15,427 nucleotides of DNA from Pirellulaceae bacterium (GCA_030744095.1 JASLRF010000322.1:1-15427); one strand, 5' to 3'; positions 1 through 7,551 are shown, counted from the first letter of the stretch. Program-made: numbers and translations. The notes: generated by a model not told the origin, from the letters alone.

Positions 1-62
1 TCACCAGAAGATTACTGGCTAAGACATACTCCTTTCCAAACATGATTCAGACAACAAACTTC

Positions 63-887
63 ATGTCCGATACACTGACGATTCGCGACCTCCATGTCGC
101 GGTCGATGGAAAACCGATCCTTCGTGGCGTCAACTTGACCATGCAGCGCGGCGAAACGCACGCGTTGATGGGTCCCAATGGTTCTGGCAAGAGCACGCTG
201 GGCTTGGCCATTAGTGGTCACCCCAAGTATAAAGTCACGCAAGGCACTATCGAGCTCAATGGCCGCGATGTGTTGAAATTGGCGCCGGACCAACGCGCTC
301 GTAGTGGCATCTTCATGGCCTTCCAGCGGCCCGTCGCGATCCCAGGCGTCAAGATGGCAGACTTTCTTCGGCACGCCACGACGAACATCCGCCAGCCGGA
401 TCGGAAGGAAGGCGAAGAGCTGATTCCAATGCGGGAATTCCGCAAGGAACTAAAGAGCAAGATGCAGCAGTTGCAGATGGAGGTCGAATTCGCCCGACGG
501 TACGTCAACGACGGATTCTCGGGTGGCGAAATGAAGCGGGCCGAGATCCTCATGCTTGCGATGCTACAACCAAAATTTGCCATCCTGGACGAGACAGATA
601 GTGGCCTGGACGCGGATGCGGTTCGCCTGGCGGCGGAGAGTATCGCGGAAATTGGTCGCGAGAAGATGGGGCTGTTGATTATCACGCATCATGACAAACT
701 GCTCGTCCACAACCCGCCCGATTTCACGCACGTCATGTTGGGCGGTCGCATTGTCGAGACGGGTGGCATTGATCTCGCAACGGAATTGCATGGCCAGGGC
801 TACGAGCGGATTCGGAATGCCTATCCACAAGACGATGCGGAGAATCAAGCCATGTTGGAAAAAGAAAAACCACAGTCAATTGGCTAG
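63..887 (+). CDS. sufC: SufC, ATPase of the SufBCD iron-sulfur cluster scaffold
   Basis: Cytosolic ABC-type ATPase that binds SufB and SufD and powers Fe-S cluster assembly on the scaffold. Counting from the alternative ATG at 42, Walker A GPNGSGKS is at residues 44-51, the Q-loop Gln at 95, the signature FSGGE at 159-163, Walker B and D-loop ILDETDSGLD at 181-190, and the switch His in ITHHD near 216. The DETDSGLD form is typical of SufC rather than of transporter ATPases, and there is no membrane partner nearby. I prefer the start at 63 (274 aa) because the protein then begins MSDTLTIRDL, as family members do; 42 (281 aa) is possible, and neither has a good Shine-Dalgarno. SufC proteins are usually about 250-260 aa, so this one has a slightly longer tail. 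It is the first gene of the suf block, 117 bases before sufB. Identification is secure; only the start is uncertain. Confidence 0.96.
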   Translation: MSDTLTIRDLHVAVDGKPILRGVNLTMQRGETHALMGPNGSGKSTLGLAISGHPKYKVTQGTIELNGRDVLKLAPDQRARSGIFMAFQRPVAIPGVKMADFLRHATTNIRQPDRKEGEELIPMREFRKELKSKMQQLQMEVEFARRYVNDGFSGGEMKRAEILMLAMLQPKFAILDETDSGLDADAVRLAAESIAEIGREKMGLLIITHHDKLLVHNPPDFTHVMLGGRIVETGGIDLATELHGQGYERIRNAYPQDDAENQAMLEKEKPQSIG

Positions 888-973
888 GCCACGAAGGATT
901 CTCCAGTCGAATTCAAAGAATAGTGCTTAGTCCGTTCGACCCGTTGAGCCAATAGTTGCGCACACGCAGTAAC

Positions 974-988
974 GTCCGTCTGACGGAC
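974..988. promoter_or_regulatory. Perfect inverted repeat in the sufC-sufB spacer, just before the sufB ribosome site
   Basis: GTCCGTCTGACGGAC is a perfect 7-base inverted repeat around a single T. As RNA it could form a 6-bp stem with a 3-base loop ending three bases before the AGAAGG ribosome site of sufB. A further GTCCGT copy lies at 930-935. It could be a repressor operator or a translational control hairpin. It does not match any Fe-S regulator site I can name with confidence, and it may be chance. Confidence 0.35.
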
Positions 989-991
989 TTC

Positions 992-997
992 AGAAGG
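992..997 (+). promoter_or_regulatory. Shine-Dalgarno of sufB
   Basis: AGAAGG lies seven bases before the ATG at 1005 and supports that start. It is one of the few recognisable ribosome sites in this window; most genes here have none. Confidence 0.6.
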
Positions 998-1004
998 TAG
1001 TACC

Positions 1005-2417
1005 ATGGCGACCGATCTTACGGGAACACCAAACGACGAAATTGGTGAAATCAACAAGTACAACTTCCGCACTGAAAGCGCTGCGGTTTTCAAAGCGGAA
1101 ATGGGTATTTCGAAAGAGATCGTTGCGCAGATCTCGGACATGAAGGCCGAGCCTGAATGGATGCGAGATTTTCGTCTGAAGAGCTTCGAGATTTTCGAGT
1201 CGAAGCCCATGCCCAAGTGGGGTGGTGAACTCGGCCTCGACTTCCAGAAGATCTACTACTACTTGAAGCCAACAGATCACCAGGGGAAGACGTGGGATGA
1301 CGTTCCGACGGAAATCAAAGACACCTTTGAAAGACTCGGGATTCCAGAAGCCGAGCGGCAGTACCTGGCAGGCGTGAAAGCGCAATTCGAAAGCGAAGTC
1401 GTCTACGGTTCATTGCAGGAAGATCTGGCTAAACAAGGGGTGATCTTCACGGACACGGATACGGCGGTGCGCGAACATCCTGACTTGGTCCGCGAGTATT
1501 TTGGCACCATCATTCCTCCGCATGACAATAAATTTGCCGCGCTGAACTCTGCAGTCTGGTCCGGCGGTTCGTTTATCTACGTGCCACCCGGCGTCAAAAT
1601 CGAATTTCCGCTGCAAGCCTATTTCCGCATCAATGCGGAAAGCATGGGACAATTCGAACGGACCTTGATCATCGTCGACGAAGGTGCCGAGATTCACTAC
1701 GTGGAGGGCTGCACGGCGCCGATGTATACCACCGAGAGCTTGCATTCGGCGGTTGTCGAAATCTCCGTCAAACGCGATGCCCGTTGCCGCTACACAACCA
1801 TTCAGAATTGGGCGAACAATATCTACAACCTGGTTACAAAACGTGCCATGGCTTATCGCGACGCCACAATGGAGTGGGTCGACGGCAACCTGGGAAGCCG
1901 ACTGACCATGAAGTATCCGGCTGTTTATATGATGGAGCCTGGTGCCCACGGCGAGATCTTGTCGATCGCCTTCTCCAGTGCTGGGCAACATCAAGACGCT
2001 GGCGCGAAACTCGTCCATTGCGCACCACACACGACCGGGCAAATCATTTCCAAGTCGATCTCCAAGAACGGTGGCCGAAGCAGTTACCGTGGATTAGTCC
2101 GAGTGGAAAAGGGGGCCAAGCATTCCAAGAACAATGTAGTTTGCGATGCCTTGATTTTAGATCCACAAAGTCGTAGCGATACCTATCCGTACATCGAAGT
2201 TGCCGAACAGGACGTGACGATTGGCCATGAAGCGAGTGTGTCACGCATCGGCGAAGAGCAGTTATTTTACCTGACGAGCCGTGGGATCAGCGAAGCCGAG
2301 GCCGCGACAATGATCGTCAGTGGCTTTATTGAGCCTCTGGTCAAAGAGCTTCCCATGGAGTATGCCGTCGAGATGAACCGCTTGATTCAACTCCAGATGG
2401 AAGGATCGGTCGGCTAA
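1005..2417 (+). CDS. sufB: SufB, scaffold subunit of the SufBCD iron-sulfur assembly complex
   Basis: Core beta-helix scaffold protein (470 aa, normal family length) on which nascent Fe-S clusters form with SufD and SufC. The C-terminal half carries the classic SufB stretch, including [27 protein letters not shown] and MIVSGF. By eye alignment, Cys380 in VVCDALIL and Glu409 in GHEAS correspond to E. coli Cys405 and Glu434, the residues implicated in cluster assembly; the 29-residue spacing is the same, so the protein looks functional. The N-terminal part has the usual [12 protein letters not shown] and the middle has [17 protein letters not shown]. The start at 1005 is supported by AGAAGG upstream. 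It is followed by sufD after a 98-base leader. As expected for SufB, no Walker motifs are present. Confidence 0.97.
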   Translation: MATDLTGTPNDEIGEINKYNFRTESAAVFKAEMGISKEIVAQISDMKAEPEWMRDFRLKSFEIFESKPMPKWGGELGLDFQKIYYYLKPTDHQGKTWDDVPTEIKDTFERLGIPEAERQYLAGVKAQFESEVVYGSLQEDLAKQGVIFTDTDTAVREHPDLVREYFGTIIPPHDNKFAALNSAVWSGGSFIYVPPGVKIEFPLQAYFRINAESMGQFERTLIIVDEGAEIHYVEGCTAPMYTTESLHSAVVEISVKRDARCRYTTIQNWANNIYNLVTKRAMAYRDATMEWVDGNLGSRLTMKYPAVYMMEPGAHGEILSIAFSSAGQHQDAGAKLVHCAPHTTGQIISKSISKNGGRSSYRGLVRVEKGAKHSKNNVVCDALILDPQSRSDTYPYIEVAEQDVTIGHEASVSRIGEEQLFYLTSRGISEAEAATMIVSGFIEPLVKELPMEYAVEMNRLIQLQMEGSVG

Positions 2418-2425
2418 CCACACCA

Positions 2426-2505
2426 GTGCCGCTGGCACCCGTATGGGGCCGCGATTCAAACTCGTATCTCCTTCCCCCCCCCAAGTTTTTAGGCGCCCGA
2501 CGCCT
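2426..2505 (+). other. sufB-sufD spacer with two small hairpins and a C9 tract
   Basis: GTGCC-gct-GGCAC (2426-2438) and AGGCG-cccga-CGCCT (2491-2505) can each form a 5-bp hairpin, and nine consecutive C lie between them at 2474-2482. The reading frame of sufD stays open back to a GTG at 2426, so an N-terminally extended product cannot be formally excluded. There is no U-tract after either hairpin, so neither looks like a strong terminator. Confidence 0.4.
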
Positions 2506-2515
2506 GATGCAACAT

Positions 2516-3826
2516 ATGGCGACTGTAACGCAATTGGGTTTCAATCAAGATTCATTTGAAGCGTTCTTGGCTGCTCGTGACGAGCCAAAATGGCTGACGG
2601 ATGCCCGCCGTACCGCGTGGCAACATTTTCAGCAATCGGAATGGCCGGACCGCAATCACGAACGGTGGTTACGTACGGACATTCGGCTTTTCAAACTAGA
2701 CCGGTATGCTCCACCCCAACCGAGTGGCGAACCGTCTTCCAACATCCCCGGCGGACTGCTTTGCCCCGGTGTCGCGCTGGCCGGGCATAACCGGTCTCTG
2801 GACGGCCATTCGCTGGACTACACGCTGCACAAGAACTGGTCCGATCGCGGCGTGTTGTTCGGTAGCTTGGACAAGATGCTGGCCGATCATGATGGTCTGT
2901 TGCGGCCGCATTTCCAGAGCGCCTTCGATCCGACCCATGATCGTTTCGCTGCGCTACATGCCGCATTTTGGACAGGTGGCCAACTGTTGTACGTACCGCG
3001 CGGCATCGTCGTCGACGAACCCTTGCACGCTTTGTCCAGCATGACCGATGGCGGGACCGACCTAGGGCACGTGCTGGTCGTGCTGGAGGACGGTGCGGAA
3101 GCCACCTTATTGTGTGAAACGTCCAGCCCCAGTGAAACAGCCGGCGGCTTTCACTGTGGTGCCGTAGAACTGATCTTGGGTGCCGGTTCACATCTCCGAT
3201 TTGTCAATTTCCAGGATTGGGGACGCGGCGTATGGCACTTCGCTCACCAAAAAGCTATCGTTCACAAAGATGCCACGCTGCAATGGACCGTGGCAGCCTT
3301 GGGTAGTCGCATGGCCAAAGTCAACCAACAGGTGTCGATGGTCGATGAAGGAGCCAGTTGTCAGGTGAACGGCGTGTTATTCACCGAAGGCAAACAGCAT
3401 CTGTCCTACGACACTTTGCAACACCACGAGGCTGCGAATTGTCGTAGTGACTTTCGTTACAAAGCTGCCTTACAGGACAAGTCTCGCACGGTGTGGCGAG
3501 GGATGATTAAGGTCGATGCAGATGCGCAGAAGACGGACGGATATCAACGCAACGACAACCTCTTGTTGTCTGGTAACGCTCGGGCCGATTCCATTCCGGG
3601 CCTCGAGATCGAAGCAGATGACGTTCGGTGCACGCATGGATCGACTAGCGGTCGCGTGGATGAAGAACTGATCTTTTACGCCGGTTGCCGCGGGTATACT
3701 CGCAAAGAGGCGATCCAGATGATTGTCACCGGATTTTTTCAGCACGTCTTCGATCGCATCACGATCGAGAACGTGCGCGAGGCTTTAGCCTTGGCCATTG
3801 CCCGTCGCGTACGCGAATACGAGTAA
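2516..3826 (+). CDS. sufD: SufD, scaffold subunit of the SufBCD iron-sulfur assembly complex
   Basis: Paralogue of SufB that forms the SufB-SufD heterodimer interface where clusters assemble, and contributes to iron entry. From the chosen start (436 aa) it carries AALHAAFWTGGQLLYVPRG in the middle and KTDGYQRNDNLLLSG and LEIEADDVRCTHGSTSGRVD towards the C-terminus. Cys372 and His374 in RCTHG align with Cys358 and His360 of E. coli SufD, so the key residues are kept. The start at 2516 (MATVTQLGFN) is chosen because the product then has normal family length and begins with the usual helical region. ATG 2507 and GTG 2426 are in-frame alternatives, but the extension they add is proline-rich and unlike SufD. 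There is no clear Shine-Dalgarno, so translation may depend on coupling with sufB. Confidence 0.95.
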   Translation: MATVTQLGFNQDSFEAFLAARDEPKWLTDARRTAWQHFQQSEWPDRNHERWLRTDIRLFKLDRYAPPQPSGEPSSNIPGGLLCPGVALAGHNRSLDGHSLDYTLHKNWSDRGVLFGSLDKMLADHDGLLRPHFQSAFDPTHDRFAALHAAFWTGGQLLYVPRGIVVDEPLHALSSMTDGGTDLGHVLVVLEDGAEATLLCETSSPSETAGGFHCGAVELILGAGSHLRFVNFQDWGRGVWHFAHQKAIVHKDATLQWTVAALGSRMAKVNQQVSMVDEGASCQVNGVLFTEGKQHLSYDTLQHHEAANCRSDFRYKAALQDKSRTVWRGMIKVDADAQKTDGYQRNDNLLLSGNARADSIPGLEIEADDVRCTHGSTSGRVDEELIFYAGCRGYTRKEAIQMIVTGFFQHVFDRITIENVREALALAIARRVREYE

Positions 3827-3828
3827 CC

Positions 3829-4473
3829 ATGTCCAAATTTGTCAAAGTCGCCAATGTCAGTGACATCCCGGATCCCGGCAAGATCACCCTGGAGGTCGGC
3901 GACCGTTTGGTCGTAGTCGTCCATGTGGATGGCGAGTTTTACTGCATCGACGACGTCTGCACCCATGACGGCGGCCCGCTCGGCGACGGTGAGATGTGTG
4001 GCTTCGAATTAGCCTGTCCACGCCATGGTGCCAAGTTCGATGTGCGAACAGGTGTGCCGAGCACAATGCCCGCCACCGAACCCACCGAATCGCACCTGGT
4101 GAAAATCCAAGGTGAAGACGTCTTGGTTAGTCTGAACAATCAAGAGGATGACAGTATGGCACTTACCGAAGATGCCGTCATGGAGGAGCTGAAGAAGATC
4201 ATCGACCCCGAGCTGTTTGTCAACATTGTCGATCTCGGCTTGATCTACGGAGTCTCGATCGTCGATCGTGAAGACGAGCAAAAAGACGTCAAGATTGACA
4301 TGACAATGACTAGCCCCGCGTGTCCAGCTGGCCCGCAGTTGATCGGCAACAGCAAGCAAATTGTCGGACAGATGGAGGACGTTTGCGAGGTCGAAGTCAA
4401 AATTGTACTCGATCCGCCTTGGTCACCTGACCGCATGACCGACGATGCCCGCGACCAGCTTGGCATTTTCTAG
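3829..4473 (+). CDS. Fused Rieske [2Fe-2S] ferredoxin and SufT/DUF59 (MIP18-type) Fe-S assembly factor
   Basis: 214-aa two-domain protein starting two bases after sufD, so almost certainly co-translated with it. Residues 1-103 form a Rieske-type domain with Cys44-x-His46 and Cys63-x-x-His66 (CTH...CPRH), the usual [2Fe-2S] ligands. It resembles small ferredoxin subunits of oxygenases and the Rieske proteins found in actinobacterial suf operons. Residues 112-214 form a DUF59 domain with KKIIDPE, VDLGLIY and MTSPACPAG, including the conserved Cys165. SufT and MIP18 proteins help mature Fe-S enzymes. In other bacteria these two activities are normally separate genes in suf operons, so this appears to be a natural fusion. 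The linker at 103-111 (NNQEDDS) is short and acidic. Met110 could act as an internal start for free SufT. The electron-transfer role of the Rieske half is inferred. Confidence 0.9.
   Translation: MSKFVKVANVSDIPDPGKITLEVGDRLVVVVHVDGEFYCIDDVCTHDGGPLGDGEMCGFELACPRHGAKFDVRTGVPSTMPATEPTESHLVKIQGEDVLVSLNNQEDDSMALTEDAVMEELKKIIDPELFVNIVDLGLIYGVSIVDREDEQKDVKIDMTMTSPACPAGPQLIGNSKQIVGQMEDVCEVEVKIVLDPPWSPDRMTDDARDQLGIF
4142..4158 (+). promoter_or_regulatory. Possible internal ribosome site and start for free SufT
   Basis: AAGAGG (4142-4147) lies eight bases before an in-frame ATG at 4156, exactly at the boundary between the Rieske and DUF59 domains. Starting there would give a 105-aa protein of ordinary SufT length. 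Few genes in this window have such a good site, which makes the coincidence notable, but the two codons AAG-AGG equivalents could also arise by chance in an acidic linker. Confidence 0.4.
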
Positions 4474-4562
4474 GTCACTCGTTCAGGTGATACTGGCAAA
4501 CGGGCTCTCAATTTACCGGTTCTCGATCCTTTTGGCTCCTTGAATCTTGTCCCACGTAGCCG

Positions 4563-5612
4563 ATGACCGCCATCCGCGTGTTCCTTTACGAGTTTGTGAC
4601 CGGTGGTGGCTGTTGGTCGCTCTCGAATCCCCAGCCGCCCGGCGGTACGTTGTTGACCGAGGGGACGGCGATGTTGCAGTCGCTCGCCTGCGACCTGCTG
4701 GCGGTCGGAAATCTCGAGTTGCACGTGTTGGCCGACTCGCGGTTGGCTCCTTTTTGGCCAGAAGGCAGCTGGGCCCATGAAGTCAACGGAGGATCGGACG
4801 AACGACGTCTCCTGCTTTCGCTGGCCGAAAGCTGCGACATGACGTTGGTCATCGCACCTGAGTTTGATGAACTGCTTCTAACTCGATGCCAATGGGTCGC
4901 GAGTGTTGGTGGTACGCTGCTGACCCCTAACGTCAACTTCGTCGCACTGGCTGCCAACAAACAGAAACTTGCGGACTATTTACACGCCGCGGGGCTCCCC
5001 GTGCCACGGTCAGTTGCCTTGCGCAACGGCGAGCCACTGCCCCGCAACTTTCCATTTCCGGCCGTTCTGAAGCCAATTGACGGCGCTGGCTCTCTTGCCG
5101 TGCAACTTGTCAGGACCGCAACCGAGCTCAGGGAATATCGATCATCTCGGCAGTCCTGGCGACTGGAGATGTTTCAACCAGGAACAGCGGCCAGTGTTTC
5201 CGTACTGTGTGGGCCGCAACAGAATCTAGTGTTGTTGCCGGGTCAACAACTTCTGACAAAGGATGGCCAATTCAACTATCTCGGCGGCACGTGGCCCCTT
5301 GCCGTTGGTGATCAGGAGCGAGCAGCAAAGCTGGCCACCCGCGTCGCGTTGGCGCTGCCCGCCACATGTGGCTATATCGGTATCGATTTAGTCCTGGGGC
5401 CCGCCGGCGACGGCAGCGACGATGTCGTGATCGAAGTTAACCCGCGGCTCACAACGTCCTACGTCGGCCTGCGTCAACTGACACGAACCAATCTGGCAGC
5501 AGCGATGCTGCGTGTAGCCGAAGGATTACCCGTCACCGTGACGTGGCACGATCAGGCATTGACCTATCATGTCGCCGACATGCCGCTAGGAGACCACACA
5601 TGCATTGGCTAG
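4563..5612 (+). CDS. ATP-grasp ligase, MfnD-like (methanofuran/methylofuran biosynthesis)
   Basis: 349-aa ATP-grasp enzyme. The N-terminal LYEFVTGGG (8-16) is typical of the family associated with tetrahydromethanopterin-linked C1 genes. Lys170 in AVLKP and the EMFQPG segment (202-207) fit the ATP-binding lobes, and Asp275 in GIDLVL and EVNPR (291-295) fit the magnesium-binding site. MfnD of methanogens joins glutamate to tyramine; in methylotrophic bacteria related proteins sit in clusters for methylofuran. By position with the next two genes, this enzyme probably adds glutamate to the tyramine or tyrosine part of the cofactor; the exact substrate is inferred. Its last 13 bases overlap the following gene. 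The gap to the preceding suf gene is 89 bases, so it may be transcribed with suf or from its own promoter. Other ATP-grasp carboxylate-amine ligase functions remain possible. Confidence 0.8.
   Translation: MTAIRVFLYEFVTGGGCWSLSNPQPPGGTLLTEGTAMLQSLACDLLAVGNLELHVLADSRLAPFWPEGSWAHEVNGGSDERRLLLSLAESCDMTLVIAPEFDELLLTRCQWVASVGGTLLTPNVNFVALAANKQKLADYLHAAGLPVPRSVALRNGEPLPRNFPFPAVLKPIDGAGSLAVQLVRTATELREYRSSRQSWRLEMFQPGTAASVSVLCGPQQNLVLLPGQQLLTKDGQFNYLGGTWPLAVGDQERAAKLATRVALALPATCGYIGIDLVLGPAGDGSDDVVIEVNPRLTTSYVGLRQLTRTNLAAAMLRVAEGLPVTVTWHDQALTYHVADMPLGDHTCIG
5588..5592 (+). promoter_or_regulatory. Shine-Dalgarno fixing the start of the hydantoinase-like gene
   Basis: AGGAG lies seven bases before the ATG at 5600, inside the end of the ATP-grasp gene. 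It decides in favour of MHWLGLDIGG as the true N-terminus over an upstream in-frame start at 5543. Confidence 0.75.
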
Positions 5613-6607
5613 GCCTGGACATCGGCGGTGCCAATCTCAAACTGGCAGACGGTCACGGCTATGCCAAATCACAGCCGTTCGCATTGTGGCGGCACCCGGA
5701 CGACTTGGGGGAAGAACTACGAAGGCTGATCGCACAGGCACCAACGTGCGACCACGTGGCAGTGACCATGACCGGCGAACTTGCTGATTGTTTCCAAAGC
5801 AAGGCCGAAGGCGTGCAACGGATCCTCGATGCGGTCGAGCAAGCCGCTGATGGGCGACCGACGCGTGTCTATTTGACGGGTGGCGCTTTTGAGACAGTGT
5901 CAGGCGCACGCCAACGCGTCACTGAAGTCGCCGCTGCGAATTGGCACGCTATCGCTCGGTTTTCGGGGCGGTTTGCACCGACGGGATCGGCCATCCTGAT
6001 CGACGTTGGCTCGACAACGTGCGACGTGATACCCTTGTCGGACGGTCGGTCGTGCGCCGAAGGGACCACCGATACCGAACGATTACTCAAAGGCGAACTG
6101 ATATATTCCGGTGTCATGCGCACGCCGATTTGCGGACTCGTCAGTCACATTCTTTGGCATGGTACCCTCTGCCCTGTCGCACGGGAGTGGTTTGCCACGA
6201 CACATGACGTCTATATTCTGACCAACGACCTGCCTGAGGACCCAGCTGACACCAACACAGCGGATGGCCAGATGGCGACCATCGATGCGGCCCGAACCAG
6301 GTTAGCAAGGTTGGTTTGTGCGGATGAGATGTCGCGCGCCGATGCGGTGGTCTCGGCCAAGTCAATTGCGACAATCCACGCGACTCAGATTGCTGACGGA
6401 ATTCGCCAAATTATCGCAAGAATTGGACAACCACCAGGCACTGTAATTATTTCCGGGGAAGGTGAGTTCCTTGCCAAACGTGCACTTGAGATCAATCAGC
6501 TGAGTACGAACGTGGTATCGATGAAGGACCAATTAGGTGATCGTATCTCGCGTTGTGCGCCGGCACATGCAGTAGCCGTCCTGGCCGAAGAGGATGCAGT
6601 CACATGA
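5600..6607 (+). CDS. Hydantoinase/oxoprolinase-family protein of the H4MPT-linked C1 pathway, MfnF-like
   Basis: 335-aa protein of the actin/hexokinase-fold hydantoinase-like group. LGLDIGGANLK (4-14) is the first phosphate-binding loop, ILIDVGSTTCDVIPL (132-146) the second, ELIYSGVMRTP (166-176) a family hallmark, and ISGEGE (284-289) the adenosine-side loop. Members of this group are recognised as H4MPT-linked C1 transfer pathway proteins. MfnF of methanogens condenses the aminomethylfuran phosphate with glutamyl-tyramine to build the methanofuran core. It overlaps the ATP-grasp gene by 13 bases and the kinase gene by four (ATGA), so the three are translationally coupled, which supports a shared pathway. 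A metabolic hydantoinase is unlikely because the protein is much shorter than HyuA/OplA. The reaction is assigned by family and context, not from active-site proof. Confidence 0.85.
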   Translation: MHWLGLDIGGANLKLADGHGYAKSQPFALWRHPDDLGEELRRLIAQAPTCDHVAVTMTGELADCFQSKAEGVQRILDAVEQAADGRPTRVYLTGGAFETVSGARQRVTEVAAANWHAIARFSGRFAPTGSAILIDVGSTTCDVIPLSDGRSCAEGTTDTERLLKGELIYSGVMRTPICGLVSHILWHGTLCPVAREWFATTHDVYILTNDLPEDPADTNTADGQMATIDAARTRLARLVCADEMSRADAVVSAKSIATIHATQIADGIRQIIARIGQPPGTVIISGEGEFLAKRALEINQLSTNVVSMKDQLGDRISRCAPAHAVAVLAEEDAVT

Positions 6608-7293
6608 CACGTGCAAGAATCCGTGTCATCAAGGTCGGAGGCAGCTTGCTTGAGTGCGAGCAGTTGCCTCAGCTGCTCACCCGTTGGCTGGCACAAGCTG
6701 ATGACGATCATGCAAATGAAGCCAGTGAGAAAGTGGCACGGGTTGATATCTTGATCGCTGGTGGTGGAACTTTGGCAGAGCATGTGAGACAACTCGATAA
6801 GCGTTTTGCGCTCGATTCAGAAACGTCGCATTGGATGAGCGTCAGCGCAATGAGCTGTACATCGCACTTATTGGCAAGCTTGCTGAATGCTGGCCCGCCG
6901 TGCGAGCGCTGGGATGATCTGCAAGTGATCGTCTCGGGCGGGCGGTCACAGCTGACAGTCTTTGACGCTCAGCAATGGTTGACCGAGATGGAAGGAAGCC
7001 ATCCCGGCATACGCCTTACTCATGATTGGCAAACGACCAGCGATTCGATTGCCGGCAGACTGGCTCGAGTGCTGTGCGCCGATGAATTAGTCCTGCTCAA
7101 ATCGACCGACATTCCCACTGGTATTGACTGGCGGGCTGCCACGGAGCAGGGCTTAGTGGACGGGCGCTTTCTGCAGATTGCCGCAGAATTGCCTCGCGTG
7201 GTCTGTGTCAATTTGCGCCAATTCGAGGATCCTCCAGCCACGGCGTCGCGCCCGTTGTCCGATGCCGCACCCTCCCCTGAGGCGACACGGTAA
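6604..7293 (+). CDS. Amino-acid-kinase-family protein, MfnE-like (aminomethylfuran phosphate kinase)
   Basis: 229-aa kinase of the amino-acid kinase superfamily. VIKVGGSLL (8-16) is the N-terminal phosphate loop, ILIAGGG (49-55) the second glycine loop, and THDWQTTSDSIAGRLA (139-154) with LVLLKSTD (162-169) form the nucleotide side. The W-x-x-TSDSIA signature is typical of the MfnE group, which makes the diphosphate of aminomethylfuran for the MfnF step. The ATG overlaps the stop of the previous gene as ATGA. The last 25 or so residues are proline- and alanine-rich and are probably disordered. Glutamate 5-kinase and uridylate kinase are less likely: the length, the TSDSIA motif and the neighbours argue against them. 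Substrate remains inferred. Confidence 0.83.
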   Translation: MTRARIRVIKVGGSLLECEQLPQLLTRWLAQADDDHANEASEKVARVDILIAGGGTLAEHVRQLDKRFALDSETSHWMSVSAMSCTSHLLASLLNAGPPCERWDDLQVIVSGGRSQLTVFDAQQWLTEMEGSHPGIRLTHDWQTTSDSIAGRLARVLCADELVLLKSTDIPTGIDWRAATEQGLVDGRFLQIAAELPRVVCVNLRQFEDPPATASRPLSDAAPSPEATR

Positions 7294-7551
7294 AGGCTTC
7301 TGCATCAGGATTCGGAGGATTTTTGGGGAGGTCTCCGGCACGATACGGTTAATCGCTATAGACCGTCACTCAAGGCAGAATCTCCCATCCACCAGTGCAG
7401 ATCCCTTTTCGCAGCCTGCTATTCTGAGCAACATTTGATATGGACGATTGCCTCAACGTTCGCAATCGCAAAACCCGCACAGACAACATATTGCTTCGCC
7501 TTGTTGCAGCCAGTTTTCTCTCGCAGTTTCAACACCTCCGAGTCACGAACG
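7294..7551 (+). promoter_or_regulatory. Leader region before the hybrid sensor gene, with a 7-bp hairpin
   Basis: The 258-base gap holds a perfect inverted repeat, CGATTGC (7445-7451) and GCAATCG (7462-7468), with a 10-base loop that itself contains the palindrome AACGTT. No U-tract follows, so it is not a typical terminator; it may be an operator or mRNA leader element. I see no convincing -35/-10 pair. The sensor frame stays open back to a TTG at 7435, but that extension has no features. The size of the gap suggests that the kinase operon ends before it. Confidence 0.35.

Noticed and set aside
1410..2042. Long open frame antisense to sufB
   Set aside because: It lies wholly opposite a secure, conserved gene, has no recognisable domain or ribosome site, and fits the shadow frames expected in this base composition.
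3829..4473. Rieske-SufT fusion as an artefact of a missing stop codon
   Set aside because: The linker is in frame, short and acidic, and both domains are complete with all key residues, so a true fusion is the simpler reading.
7271..7331. CCTCCCC and GGGGAGG inverted pair across the end of the kinase gene as a terminator
   Set aside because: The arms are about 47 bases apart, one lies inside the coding region, and no U-tract follows.
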